Origin: Chitinophagaceae bacterium
GTDB taxonomy: Bacteria; Bacteroidota; Bacteroidia; Chitinophagales; Chitinophagaceae
DNA length: 64,000 bases
Direction: 5' to 3'
Assembly (NCBI GenBank): GCA_947447465.1
Contig: CANFKE010000011.1
Coordinates: forward strand, 1 to 64,000
This document shows positions 26,106-36,200 of the stretch, piece after piece (position 1 is the stretch's first letter; each line of letters opens with the position of its first letter). Made by a program: the position numbers and the translations under genes. Under the pieces are notes generated by a model. That model worked only from the letters and a program-made list of their open reading frames with translations, made no database searches and was not told the DNA's origin.

Positions 26106-26603
26106 ATGAACATCATTCCGATCTTAATGAAAGAAATGGCCAACGAGGCCGCAACAACACGCAAAATGCTGGCTATCATTCCTGAGGACAAGTACGACTG
26201 GAAGCCTCACCCTAAAAGCATGACCATAAAACAGCTGGCTACACATATTGCCGAATTACCGGGTTGGGCTGCAATGGGATTGACAACGCCTGAACTTGAT
26301 TTTGCGACAGCTCCTTATACCCCGCATCCTATTGCCAACAATGCGGAATTGCTTTCTTTTTTTGAAGAAAAACAGCAACAAGGTCTGGCAGAATTGGAGA
26401 AGGCTACAGAAGAGCAATTGCTGGAACCATGGACACTGCGCAACGGAGATATCATCCTTGCTAAGTACCGGAAACATGAAGTGGTTCGTGTGGCACTAGA
26501 CCAGACCACGCACCATCGTGCACAATTGGGCGTGTATCTGCGCTTGCTCGACATTCCTATTCCGGGCAGTTACGGACCAAGTGCCGATGAACAGCGCATG
26601 TAA
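26106..26603 (+). CDS. DinB family protein
   Basis: A 165-residue four-helix-bundle protein of the DinB/YfiT superfamily. Metal-binding histidines are visible in TIKQLATHIAELPGW (His around 43) and DQTTHHRAQLGVYLR (the HH pair near 140), the usual DinB positions. Members include thiol S-transferases and many stress proteins of unknown activity. It has its own promoter element and a hairpin after the stop, and is followed by a GyrI-like gene. Confidence 0.9.
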   Translation: MNIIPILMKEMANEAATTRKMLAIIPEDKYDWKPHPKSMTIKQLATHIAELPGWAAMGLTTPELDFATAPYTPHPIANNAELLSFFEEKQQQGLAELEKATEEQLLEPWTLRNGDIILAKYRKHEVVRVALDQTTHHRAQLGVYLRLLDIPIPGSYGPSADEQRM

Positions 26604-26617
26604 TATTTCAACACCTG

Positions 26618-26647
26618 CTGTTGCCTGCATACCTTTGCAGGCAACAG
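26618..26647 (+). terminator. Hairpin between the DinB and GyrI-like genes
   Basis: A 12-bp perfect stem CTGTTGCCTGCA with its complement, loop TACCTT, and only a weak T tract. It may be a partial terminator. Confidence 0.6.
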
Positions 26648-26666
26648 TTGTACTCCTCTCGATTTT

Positions 26667-27290
26667 ATGGAAAAACTAGATCTTACCAAAAGATACAAAA
26701 GCTATTATAGTGCGGCAACAAAGCCTGAGCTGATAGATGTGGCAGCTGCTCAGTATCTGTCAATATGCGGTAAAGGAGACCCTTCAGACGAGGGATTCGC
26801 AAGCAACATAGCGGCATTATACACTGTAGCCTATGTGATCAAATTCATGTGCAAAGCAGAAGATAAAGACTTTACGGTAGCCAAACTGGAAGGCCTCTGG
26901 TGGTACAATGAAGAGCAGTATAAAAATGTATCGGCATCAGCAACACCTGTGCAGGTGCCACGAAGTGAATGGTACTACAGACTGCTGATACGTCTGCCGG
27001 AATATGTAAATGCAGCACACATTGCTATGGGGATCACCACAGCCATAGAAAAGAAGAAAGTGGTCGCAGCAGCTCATGTGGAACTGTATCTGATCAACGC
27101 ACACAGAGCAGTACAAATGATGCACATAGGCCCATTCGATAAAGAGGCAGAAACATTACAGCAGATGATTGAATTCATGCAGCAGAACCACCTGCCCAAA
27201 AACGGTCTCCACCATGAGATCTACTTGTCCGACTTCCGTAAAACAGCCCCCGATAAACTCAAGACCATACTACGAGAACCAACCATCTAA
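26667..27290 (+). CDS. GyrI-like small-molecule-binding protein
   Basis: A 207-residue protein related to the GyrI-like/SOUL effector-binding fold: AAQYLSICGKGDPSDEGFASNIAALYTVAYVIKF at residues 28-61, KLEGLWWYNE near 75, and a HRAVQMMHIGPFDKEAETLQQM segment near 150, typical of this family in Bacteroidota and Firmicutes. Such proteins bind cationic or hydrophobic compounds and some hydrolyse cyclopropanoids. It completes the WYL-DinB-GyrI neighbourhood. Its stop overlaps the convergent glutamine amidotransferase stop by 4 bases. Confidence 0.85.
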   Translation: MEKLDLTKRYKSYYSAATKPELIDVAAAQYLSICGKGDPSDEGFASNIAALYTVAYVIKFMCKAEDKDFTVAKLEGLWWYNEEQYKNVSASATPVQVPRSEWYYRLLIRLPEYVNAAHIAMGITTAIEKKKVVAAAHVELYLINAHRAVQMMHIGPFDKEAETLQQMIEFMQQNHLPKNGLHHEIYLSDFRKTAPDKLKTILREPTI

Positions 27291-27850
27291 AAGCTCATCC
27301 TGCTCCAGTTGTGGAGTAACAGCAGCCCGTGCTCTGTACCTACCGATTCCGGATGAAACTGTACGCCAATGATCGGATAGCGAAGATGTGCTACTGCCAT
27401 GTTTATGCCATCTGCAGTCGCTGCTATAGGCATCAGCTCTGTTCCTTCCAATCCTTCAATTGCGAGAGAGTGATACCGCATGACCGTAAAGGGATCGGGT
27501 ATGCCATTGAATAATGCATGACCTGTGTGGGTCAACTCACTAGTTTTGCCATGCATAGGCGCGCTATGCACCAATTGTGCACCAAAGTACATACCCAGTG
27601 CCTGATGACCCAGACAAACACCCAGAATAGGTATTTTGTTGTGAAAGTACCTGATCACGTCCATAGTAACACCGGCCTGTAATGGCGTTTCAGGACCGGG
27701 TGAAATAATGATCCTTTCCGGATCCAGAGCTATCAATTCATCAACAGTTATCTCATCGTTCTTATACACCACACATTCATTACCCGTTTGCAACAAGTAA
27801 TGATGTAGAATGTAAGTAAACGAATCGTAATTGTCTATGAGGATATACAC
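27287..27850 (-). CDS. Glutamine amidotransferase of anthranilate/aminodeoxychorismate synthase
   Basis: Component II (TrpG/PabA) of a chorismate-using synthase, supplying ammonia from glutamine. Motifs are ILIDNYDSFTY at the start, IIISPGPETP, the nucleophile in GVCLGHQALG (Cys about 76), and HPESVGTEHG with the catalytic His-Glu. The start chosen is GTG at 27850, giving 187 residues, the usual length; longer frames upstream lack conservation. There is no trpE or pabB beside it, so TrpG versus PabA is unresolved; a PabC-like enzyme at 60.5 kb hints at folate. Confidence 0.88.
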   Translation of the reverse strand: MYILIDNYDSFTYILHHYLLQTGNECVVYKNDEITVDELIALDPERIIISPGPETPLQAGVTMDVIRYFHNKIPILGVCLGHQALGMYFGAQLVHSAPMHGKTSELTHTGHALFNGIPDPFTVMRYHSLAIEGLEGTELMPIAATADGINMAVAHLRYPIIGVQFHPESVGTEHGLLLLHNWSRMSF

Positions 27851-27910
27851 TATGAAGAGTAAAAATTGAAAACGTAAAACTAAATACCTGTCACTTGTCT
27901 CTATATTAAG

Positions 27911-27942
27911 AAGTCCCGGCGTACAAACATACACCGGGACTT
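27911..27942. terminator. Hairpin after purL
   Basis: AAGTCCCGG at 27911-27919 pairs with CCGGGACTT at 27934-27942, 41 bases past the purL stop. The best T run is on the plus strand, so termination of purL by it is plausible rather than certain. Confidence 0.6.
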
Positions 27943-27982
27943 TATTTTTTAAAGACTTATTATCAAGCCAGCTATCGACCGA

Positions 27983-30184
27983 TTAAGCTAACAGCTTCTC
28001 CAATGCTGTATCGTATGCTTCTTTCCAGTCGCTGATATAGCCCCAGCTTTCACCATCCACACATATTTCCTTATGCGCATTCACATGGCCCAGCTTAGTG
28101 AAAGGCAAGCCTTTTAGTTCAGCTTCAAACAGCGCACACAGATCAGTATTTACAGACACTATTACGCGGCTCTGTGCCTCGCCAAATAACATGGCATCCT
28201 TACGGAGGTTGGCATCAGTGGTCATGTTAAATCCAAGGCCGTTGGCCATAGCACATTCCAACATACAAGCAAACAGACCACCTTCAGAAATATCATGTGC
28301 CGACTTCACCAACTTAGAAGAGATCAATGAAGCAACTGTCTGCTGCAACTTGTATTCTTCTTCCAGTTCGAAATGAGGTGCAGGGCTATGCGTTTCACCT
28401 ATGATATGATGCAGGTATTCAGAGCAATTGATATCATTGTAATTCGTTCCCAACATATAGATAGTATCGCCTGAGTGCTTGAAGCCAAGCGACATCTTCT
28501 GGTTGATATTATCTAATACGCCCACCATACCAATTGTAGGTGTAGGATATACCGGACCGTCTTCGCTTTGGTTATAGAAACTCACATTACCACCGGTCAC
28601 CGGGGTATCAAACTTACGGCAGGCTTCACCCATGCCCTGAATAGCTTCTACGAACTGATAATAGACCTCAGGATTATATGGATTACCAAAGTTGAGACAG
28701 TTAGTAATAGCCACCGGCACACCACCACTGCATACAATGTTTCTGGCAGCTTCACTTACTGCAATCATGGCACCTTTACGCGGATTAGCAAATACATATC
28801 GGCTATTACAGTCGGTAGTCATTGCCAAAGCCTTTTCAGTACCATGAACACGAACCACAGCGGCATCACTTGGCTCATTGGTCTGTGTATTACCGGTACC
28901 TACCATGCTGTCATACTGCTCGTATATCCAGCGTTTAGAAGCAATGTTAGGTAACTGTATGAGTTGGTAGGCTGTTTCCCTCAGATCAGAAGGCTGAGCT
29001 ACATTGTTGATATCGAATTTATTGATCTCGGTAAGATAAGCGGGAGTAGTGAACTGGCGCTCATAGATAGGGGCACCGCCACCCAGCACAAGGCTCTCAG
29101 CAGGCACATCAGCTATCAACTCTCCATTCATGTAATACTTCAGATTCAGGTCTTTGGTCACTTCACCTATCTGCACACAATGTATGTCCCACTTGTCAAA
29201 TATCGCCTGCACCTCTGCTTCGCGGCCTTTCTTTACCACTATCAGCATACGCTCCTGACTTTCGCTCAGCAGCATTTCCCATGGTTTCATATTGGCCTGA
29301 CGGGTAGGCACCTTATCCAGGTGAATGATCATTCCATGTTCGCCTTTGGCGCTCATCTCACTGGTACTGCAGGTAATACCGGCCGCACCCATATCCTGCA
29401 TTCCTATCAATGCACCTGTAGGTATCATCTCCAGACATGCTTCCAGTAATTTCTTTTCTTCGAACGGATCTCCAACCTGTACAGAAGGCAATTGTTCAGC
29501 GCTATTTTCACTGATGTCGGCCGATGCGAATGACGCGCCGCCAATACCGTCTTTACCTGTAGATGCACCCACTATGAATACAGGATTGCCTTCTCCATGT
29601 GATGTAGCGGAAACGGTCTGCCCCACGCGTACCACACCCACGCTCATTGCATTGACCAACGGGTTGGTCTGGTAGCAGCTTTCATAATAAACTTCACCGG
29701 CTACTGTAGGCACACCAAAACAGTTACCATAGTGGCCAATACCTTTTACAACACCTTTTATCAACCACTTGGTCTTAGGATTATCTACCTTACCAAAGCG
29801 CAATGAATTGAGCGATGCTATAGGACGTGCACCCATTGTGAAAATATCACGATGAATACCACCAACACCTGTAGCCGCACCCTGAAATGGTTCTATAGCT
29901 GATGGGTGGTTATGAGATTCTATCTTGAACACACATCCCCAACCGTCACCGATATCAACCAATCCGGCGTTCTCTTCTCCTGCCTTTACCAGCAGTTTCT
30001 CGCCATCGCGGGGGAGGGTCTTAAGCCATGTAATGGAGTTCTTATAGCTGCAATGCTCACTCCACATTACAGAGTACATTGCAGTTTCTGTAAAATTGGG
30101 TGTGCGACCCAGTATCTCCTTTATCTTTTCAAATTCTTCTTCGCGTAGCCCCAGTTTAGTGGCTTGCTCGAGTGTGGCGATCAT
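27983..30184 (-). CDS. purL: Phosphoribosylformylglycinamidine synthase PurL
   Basis: Fourth step of purine synthesis: FGAR to FGAM using ATP and ammonia delivered by PurQ/PurS. At 733 residues this is the short, small-PurL type. Motifs are SEHCSYKNS (catalytic His near residue 45), FKIESHNHPSAIEPFQGAATGVGGI (metal and substrate binding), GDGWGC, FASADISENS and the second-half GNTQTNEPSDAAVVRV. The ATG at 30184 is preferred to an upstream TTG overlapping a TACGTTTG promoter element. purQ and purS are not in the window. Confidence 0.96.
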   Translation of the reverse strand: MIATLEQATKLGLREEEFEKIKEILGRTPNFTETAMYSVMWSEHCSYKNSITWLKTLPRDGEKLLVKAGEENAGLVDIGDGWGCVFKIESHNHPSAIEPFQGAATGVGGIHRDIFTMGARPIASLNSLRFGKVDNPKTKWLIKGVVKGIGHYGNCFGVPTVAGEVYYESCYQTNPLVNAMSVGVVRVGQTVSATSHGEGNPVFIVGASTGKDGIGGASFASADISENSAEQLPSVQVGDPFEEKKLLEACLEMIPTGALIGMQDMGAAGITCSTSEMSAKGEHGMIIHLDKVPTRQANMKPWEMLLSESQERMLIVVKKGREAEVQAIFDKWDIHCVQIGEVTKDLNLKYYMNGELIADVPAESLVLGGGAPIYERQFTTPAYLTEINKFDINNVAQPSDLRETAYQLIQLPNIASKRWIYEQYDSMVGTGNTQTNEPSDAAVVRVHGTEKALAMTTDCNSRYVFANPRKGAMIAVSEAARNIVCSGGVPVAITNCLNFGNPYNPEVYYQFVEAIQGMGEACRKFDTPVTGGNVSFYNQSEDGPVYPTPTIGMVGVLDNINQKMSLGFKHSGDTIYMLGTNYNDINCSEYLHHIIGETHSPAPHFELEEEYKLQQTVASLISSKLVKSAHDISEGGLFACMLECAMANGLGFNMTTDANLRKDAMLFGEAQSRVIVSVNTDLCALFEAELKGLPFTKLGHVNAHKEICVDGESWGYISDWKEAYDTALEKLLA

Positions 30185-30188
30185 AATG

Positions 30189-30196
30189 CAAACGTA
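30189..30196 (-). promoter_or_regulatory. -7 element very close to the purL start
   Basis: TACGTTTG on the minus strand ends 5 bases before the ATG at 30184. If used, the mRNA would be nearly leaderless. Confidence 0.4.
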
Positions 30197-30295
30197 CAAA
30201 TTTTTTACCTGAGGAACATAATTACTCTACCGAATATCCGGCCAATTTAAATTAAATAAACGCAGATATACATCTATCTTGTTTCATAACTCATT

Positions 30296-30339
30296 AAAAA
30301 GAATAAAGGCTACCATTACTGATAGCCTTTATTCTTTTT
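30296..30339 (-). terminator. Terminator of the first T9SS protein gene
   Basis: A 17-bp perfect stem (AAAAAGAATAAAGGCTA with its complement) and a 10-base loop, 15 bases past the stop codon. A/T arms give T tracts either way. Confidence 0.85.
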
Positions 30340-30353
30340 AATATAAAATAATA

Positions 30354-32996
30354 TTATTCTTTGATCAATTTCTGAACAACAACACGGGTACCGGCATCAT
30401 CATACAGCATAAGCATATACATACCTGCTGACAAATTACTGATGTCCATATTACGTGCATTTATCTGCTCTGCTACTACCTTACCATCCAGACCGGTGAT
30501 CACTGCCTTTACAGCTACCGGTGAAGTAATAGTGATATAACCGGTAGTAGGATTTGGCTGCACCTTGATCGCCTGGCTCAGATCTATCTGATTGATACCT
30601 ACTGCTGTGATCGTCTTATTAGCAGACATCTTTTCGCAACCGAATGTATCTGTTACATAAACGCTGTAATAATCAGGATCGGTAGCCGCAAGATTGTATG
30701 AATTAGCTCCCGGAATAGCTACTCCACCCTGATACCATTGATAGCTGGTGTAATAGGTACCAGTTGACAATGTTTCAGTAAAGAAGTTGTAAGTAACTAC
30801 AGGATTCGGCAATGGATGGATAATTACCGGTCTTGTACGGATACAACCGGTAGGTAATCTGTACGTGATCGTTGCTGTGCCACCCGAGATACCGGTAACA
30901 ACACCACTTGCATTGATCACTGCTATACCCGGGCTGCTGCTTGTCCAGGTTCCACCCAATGAAAGATCATAGAGTGTATCTGACTTTGTAGCACAGAATG
31001 CATTATTACCGGTGATAGCCACAGGCAAAGGATTTACTGTGAAAGGAGCCGTAATGTAGCAACCGGTAGAATTGTAAGTATAAGTGATGGTAGTATTAGC
31101 TACCGACATACCTCTTACCGCACCGGTGGTATTGATCTTTGCAATGTTAGTATCAGCCGAACTCCATGTAGCATTGGTAGAAGTATCGGATAATGTTGTG
31201 GTCAGTCCTATACATACATTGGTAGTGCCGGCAATAGGCGCAGGTATAGGGTTAACAGTAAACGGCGTAAGCGCCACACAACCTGTAACATCCGTGTAAG
31301 TAATAGTAAGTGTACCGGCACTAACTCCGGTTACCGAACCAAATCCTGCTGCTGTAAGAGCTACAGCATTATTATTGCTGCTCCATACTCCACCCGGTGC
31401 CGCATTGTGCAATGTAGCTGCTGCATTGACACAGGTAGAGAATGTACCTGTAATAGGTGGTGGTGGCGGATCAACATACACAGTAGTTGTAGCAATACCG
31501 CAACTATTGGTATAAGTAATATTAGACGTACCAATTGTAACACCGGTAACTTCACCGGTTACACTATTAATAGTTACACTACTGCCCGTAGCCGTCCACG
31601 TGCCTCCTGTTATGGCATTAGACAATGTGGTACTTAATGACGGGCAAATATGGAAACTACCGGTAGATGATGTGATCGTACTGGCCGGAGGCATAACTAT
31701 ATTGCTGGAATTAGTTGTTCTGCATCCATTGGTACCTGTATAAGTAATATTAGCTGTTCCATTGCTTACACCGGAAAGTGCACCCGTTACGGCATCGATA
31801 GTAGCAACAGAAGTTGGACTCACCGACCAGAAACCTCCGGAAGGCGAGCTGCTGAGCGTAGTAGGAGTAGCACCACAATAGTATGGATTGAGTACCAACG
31901 CATTGGGCGTATCTAATGCGGTCAATGAAGCGGTTACATTACATCCTGAGGGCAATGTGTAAGTGACCAATGTAGTACCTGCTGAAGAACCTGCGGTAAG
32001 CACATTTCCCGCCATAGTAGCACCTGCGGTCCCGTTTACAGACCATGTACCTGTACCCGGCGTGCTGCCCAAAGAAGCAGTTGCACCTTCGCAAGGAGTG
32101 AAATTACCTGTAATAGCGGTTGGCATTGGCGTAGTAGCAAGATTTGTTGTTGCACTTACACTGCATCCACCCGTACCCGGATAATATGCCACCAATGTAT
32201 ATACTCCCGCAGTTGCCGCAGTACCTGTTATTGGTGCAGACGGATTAAGATCGGTAGAAGTATAACCATTAGGGCCTGTCCATAAGTAAGAACCTGCACC
32301 CGTAGCAGTACCCGATAAAGTAAATGATGAGCCTACACACACCGGAGTAGGTGATGCAGTTGCCGTAACGCCGGTAACTCCGGTACACGAATAAGTGATC
32401 TGCAATTGCGGCTGTGTGGCTGCGGTTCCGCCATAACCTGTCACTGTGTATATCTGCGTAGCAGGTGTACCGGTAACATTGAATCCTATTGATACTATAC
32501 TTCCGCTGCCTGTTGTAGCAGCGGTGTTGACAAAAGAAACACCGGTTGCATTGAAGGGACGTGTGAGAGTGGTTACCAATGTACCCCAACCGGTAGTATT
32601 GAATGCAGTACCAGAATTACAGTTGTTATAAAGCGTTGTAGTATTGGTAACGGTTGACAGATCACCTGCATAACCGGTGATAGCAACAGCAGGATTACCG
32701 GTTGTGGCTCTTGCCTGTATCGTAAATCTGAGATTAACTGCATTAACAGTAGCACCCGGAGGTACGGCACCAGTCAGGTCAAATACAGCCCAACCTCTCC
32801 TCACTCCATTAGCTGCGGCTGTAGTAGCATTGTACTTGGCCTCTATATTTCCATCAATTGTTTGAGGAGTGGTCCAGTTTCTGATGGTTCCGGTCTTGTA
32901 AGAACCGGTAGTACCTGTAGCATTAACATTCACTGTTTGTGCAAGACCGGTGAAACTAACAAGGCATAGGAGTAAAAAGGAGTATAATTTTTTCAT
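30354..32996 (-). CDS. T9SS-secreted surface protein with Big_2-like repeats
   Basis: An 880-residue surface protein: signal peptide 1-19 (ends GLAQ), an N-terminal DNRLRE/CBM-like beta-sandwich (about 20-205; RRGWAVFDLTGAV, VNLRFTIQA), a PKD-like module (about 215-290), then about six bacterial Ig-like (Big_2-type) repeats of about 70 residues, each with GGxWSSS...VTGVSxGTxxITYxxxxGC. It ends with a short Ig-like linker and a type A T9SS sorting domain (KVQPNPTTGYITI, DISNLSAGMYMLML) over the last 75 or so residues. It would be exported by Sec, then T9SS, and anchored. No enzyme domain was seen, so it is probably an adhesin. Confidence 0.9.
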   Translation of the reverse strand: MKKLYSFLLLCLVSFTGLAQTVNVNATGTTGSYKTGTIRNWTTPQTIDGNIEAKYNATTAAANGVRRGWAVFDLTGAVPPGATVNAVNLRFTIQARATTGNPAVAITGYAGDLSTVTNTTTLYNNCNSGTAFNTTGWGTLVTTLTRPFNATGVSFVNTAATTGSGSIVSIGFNVTGTPATQIYTVTGYGGTAATQPQLQITYSCTGVTGVTATASPTPVCVGSSFTLSGTATGAGSYLWTGPNGYTSTDLNPSAPITGTAATAGVYTLVAYYPGTGGCSVSATTNLATTPMPTAITGNFTPCEGATASLGSTPGTGTWSVNGTAGATMAGNVLTAGSSAGTTLVTYTLPSGCNVTASLTALDTPNALVLNPYYCGATPTTLSSSPSGGFWSVSPTSVATIDAVTGALSGVSNGTANITYTGTNGCRTTNSSNIVMPPASTITSSTGSFHICPSLSTTLSNAITGGTWTATGSSVTINSVTGEVTGVTIGTSNITYTNSCGIATTTVYVDPPPPPITGTFSTCVNAAATLHNAAPGGVWSSNNNAVALTAAGFGSVTGVSAGTLTITYTDVTGCVALTPFTVNPIPAPIAGTTNVCIGLTTTLSDTSTNATWSSADTNIAKINTTGAVRGMSVANTTITYTYNSTGCYITAPFTVNPLPVAITGNNAFCATKSDTLYDLSLGGTWTSSSPGIAVINASGVVTGISGGTATITYRLPTGCIRTRPVIIHPLPNPVVTYNFFTETLSTGTYYTSYQWYQGGVAIPGANSYNLAATDPDYYSVYVTDTFGCEKMSANKTITAVGINQIDLSQAIKVQPNPTTGYITITSPVAVKAVITGLDGKVVAEQINARNMDISNLSAGMYMLMLYDDAGTRVVVQKLIKE

Positions 32997-33164
32997 ATTT
33001 CAATATATTGAACTTACTGTCTTTCAATAAATAGATTACATCCCGATCTTCATCGGCACATATATTCATTCTACTGGCAAGATAAATTATAGTTATTAAA
33101 TTACCAAATAATAGCATTTATTTCTAATGGATACGCCCTCATCAAACAAACCTTTGTAAAAACA

Positions 33165-33193
33165 ACAAAGGCTGCCCTACCGGCAGCCTTTGT
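33165..33193 (-). terminator. Terminator of the second T9SS protein gene
   Basis: A 12-bp perfect stem ACAAAGGCTGCC with its complement and a 5-base loop, 21 bases past the stop, T-rich on the minus strand. Confidence 0.85.
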
Positions 33194-33213
33194 CAATATT
33201 GAGTATATATGAA

Positions 33214-36200
33214 TTACTGTTTTACCAATTTCTCAACATGTACACGATTGCCCTTGTTATCAAAGACAGCGATCATATACAATCCGTTGGGTAAAGAAGA
33301 CAGATCCATATCATTCTTATTGGTTCCGGTCATTACAGCTCTGCCTTCCAGTGTGCTGATGGTTACATTCACATCAGCCTTGCTGGCTACGTGTACAGTA
33401 CTGGTTGTTGGATTAGGATAGATGCTGATCTCATTTTCGCTGTTAACATTATCAACCGCCAGATTATATACCGGATAATCTGATGAAAGCAATACACAAC
33501 CATTAACATCGGTAACCTTAACACGATACGCAGCATTCGTGAATGCAGCTACACGGTAGCTGGTAGCACCCGGTATCATTACTGTATTGGCATACCACTG
33601 ATAAGTGGCATAAGTTGTATAGGTACTGCAATAAGTGCCGTCGAAAGTAACTACCGGTGTTACCGCAGGGAATACAGTAACAACTATAGGAGCAGTAAGT
33701 ACTGCGCAACTACCCGGAATGTTCACAAAGCAAGTATAAGTACCTGTAACATTAGCTACATAAGTAGCTGATATAGCTCCAGGAATATTCACGCCATTAC
33801 GCTTCCATTGATAAATAACACCTGGTATAGCACTGGTACTTGCGGTAAGCAGCAAGCTGTTACCGGAGCAGAAAGAAGATGACCCTGTAGTAATGATATA
33901 TGGCGTACTTACCACATTTACTGTAGTAGAAGCGGTAGTAGTAGCACAACCTGCTGCTGAAGTAACGATACAATAATAGGTACCGGATGTAGTAGCGGTA
34001 TAAGTACTGCCGGTCTCACCGGCAAGCGCACCTGTGCCATCATACCACTGATAGGTATAACCCGCACCTGTAGCTGCTGTAATGTTAACACTACCGCCGG
34101 TGCAGAATGCTGTAGAACCTGATGTGGTCACTGTGGCAGCCGGAGCAGGATTGACCGTGATGTTCACAGCCGCCGCACTGGTAGTAGAACAACCTGAAGC
34201 ATTGGTCACTTTGACAGTATATACGCCCGATGTACGAGCTGTATAAGTACGATTGGTAGCACCTCCTATAGTAGCAGGATTGTACCATTGGTAGGTAAGA
34301 CCTGCTGTAACCGGTACCGATAATACTACACTATCAAAAGAACAGATAGTAAACGGTCCTGTTGGTGAAATAGTAGCCGATGCTGCCGAAGGAGCAGTAG
34401 CTGTAGTAATAGTAGTACCCGGAGCTGCACTGGTATCAAAGCAACCGGTAGCAGTGCGGGTCTCCAGCAAACGGTATGTACCCACTGTAGTAGTCACATA
34501 TGTATTATTGGTGGCTCCCGGAATCGGAACATTACCCAGCAACCACTGGTAAGAGATACCCGCAGTGAACGATGTACCCAAGGTAACACTGTTACCCGAG
34601 CATACTACAGTAGAACTAACAGTGAACGTAGATGCAGGAGAAGGATTGACAGTAACAACTACACCGTTAGAAGTAGCACTACAGCTATTGGCAGTATTAG
34701 TAACTACCATGCTGTATGTACCCGAAGTAGTTACACCATAGGTAGTATTAGTAGCACCCGTTAACGGGAATGGTGAGCGCCACCATCTGTAGGTAACACC
34801 CGACTGGGTGCTGGTAGTTAGTGTAGTAGTAGCACCCGAGCATACTGCGATAGGTCCACCCGGAGTTACTACAGGTGCAACAGGTGATGTATTGATCGTT
34901 ACTGTAGAATTGGTAGAAGTAGCAGAGCAGCTGCCATTGGTGATGACCACATGATATACCCCTGTTGCAGTTGCATTGTAAGCGGCATTGGTGGCGCCCG
35001 ATATTGGACCTGTTGCATCATACCATTGGTAGGTATAGCCTGCTACAGTTGGCGTAGTCAACGTAACGGTATTGGGCGTACACATCGTCAAAGGTCCGCT
35101 GGCTGTAACGGTTGGCACCGGAGTGGTAGTAACTGTTACAGTATAAGAAGTTCCTATTGTAGTACAACCTGTAAACAGGTTAAATATTTCAACATGATAA
35201 ACACCTGAAGTGGTCGCATTATAAGAAGCACCTACACCCACACCTGTTAAAGTCGCATCGAACCACTGATAGTTACTGATACCATCATCAGGAACACTCA
35301 AAGTAACAGATCCCGGAGTACAGAATGACAATGGACCTGAGATAGTAGTAGTAGTATCTGAAGGCATGTTGATATTCGCGAACGTGTTGGCAGGAGCACT
35401 TACACAACCATAAGCATCAGTAACAGTCAGGGTATAATTACCCGCATAGCTATATGGTGCAGATAGGATCAGTGGATTGGCATCAGTACTGGTATAACCG
35501 CCGGGGCCTGCCCAGCTATAAGTATAAGGGAAAACACCGCCAATAGGAGTAGAGAAAAGATCTAATGGATCTCCGGGACAAATAGAGAATAATGATGCGC
35601 TATTATCTGCTGTTGTACTGATTGGTGGCTGTGCATAGGTAGCGGTCATGCTCGTAGCATCATTTACCCTCAATGTTCCGCCGGGATTGGTACCACCCCA
35701 TCCGTACAATTTGAATGTTGCTGTTTGTCCTGCACAAAGATGAGCTACCCCACTGAAACTGAATGTTTCAGCGCTTGCAGTATGAGCAGTCGCAAGTGTT
35801 CCACCGAACGTAACATCTGTACCCGCTCCTACGGAGTAGGTCAGTTGTACATTCTGAGGACCGGTAGCTGATACCTGTGAATTGATAAAAATATTGGTCA
35901 CCTCCAACTCTGTATTACCATCATTGGTCACTGTGAAGAACATATACTTACCATCCAACTGCGATCCTGCCAAACTAGATGTAACACCGGTATCCCAGTT
36001 ACTCGAATTATAGCAAAATGTTGCTGTCGTAGCTGTGCCGTTTAGGTTGCTACGCTGCCATTGAGACACATTCACTGCAGTAGAGCCGGGTATTACCGTA
36101 GCGGGCAGTGTAGTGAATGTACTTGGATCTGTACCAATAGCGGTTGACAATCCGGAACCTGACCAGGTAGTGCCACCGATAGGTATCTGCGCCAGCACGT

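Noticed and set aside
31084-32865. Val/Ala-rich plus-strand frames opposite the T9SS gene
   Set aside because: Antisense to repetitive Thr/Ala/Gly codons; composition artefact.
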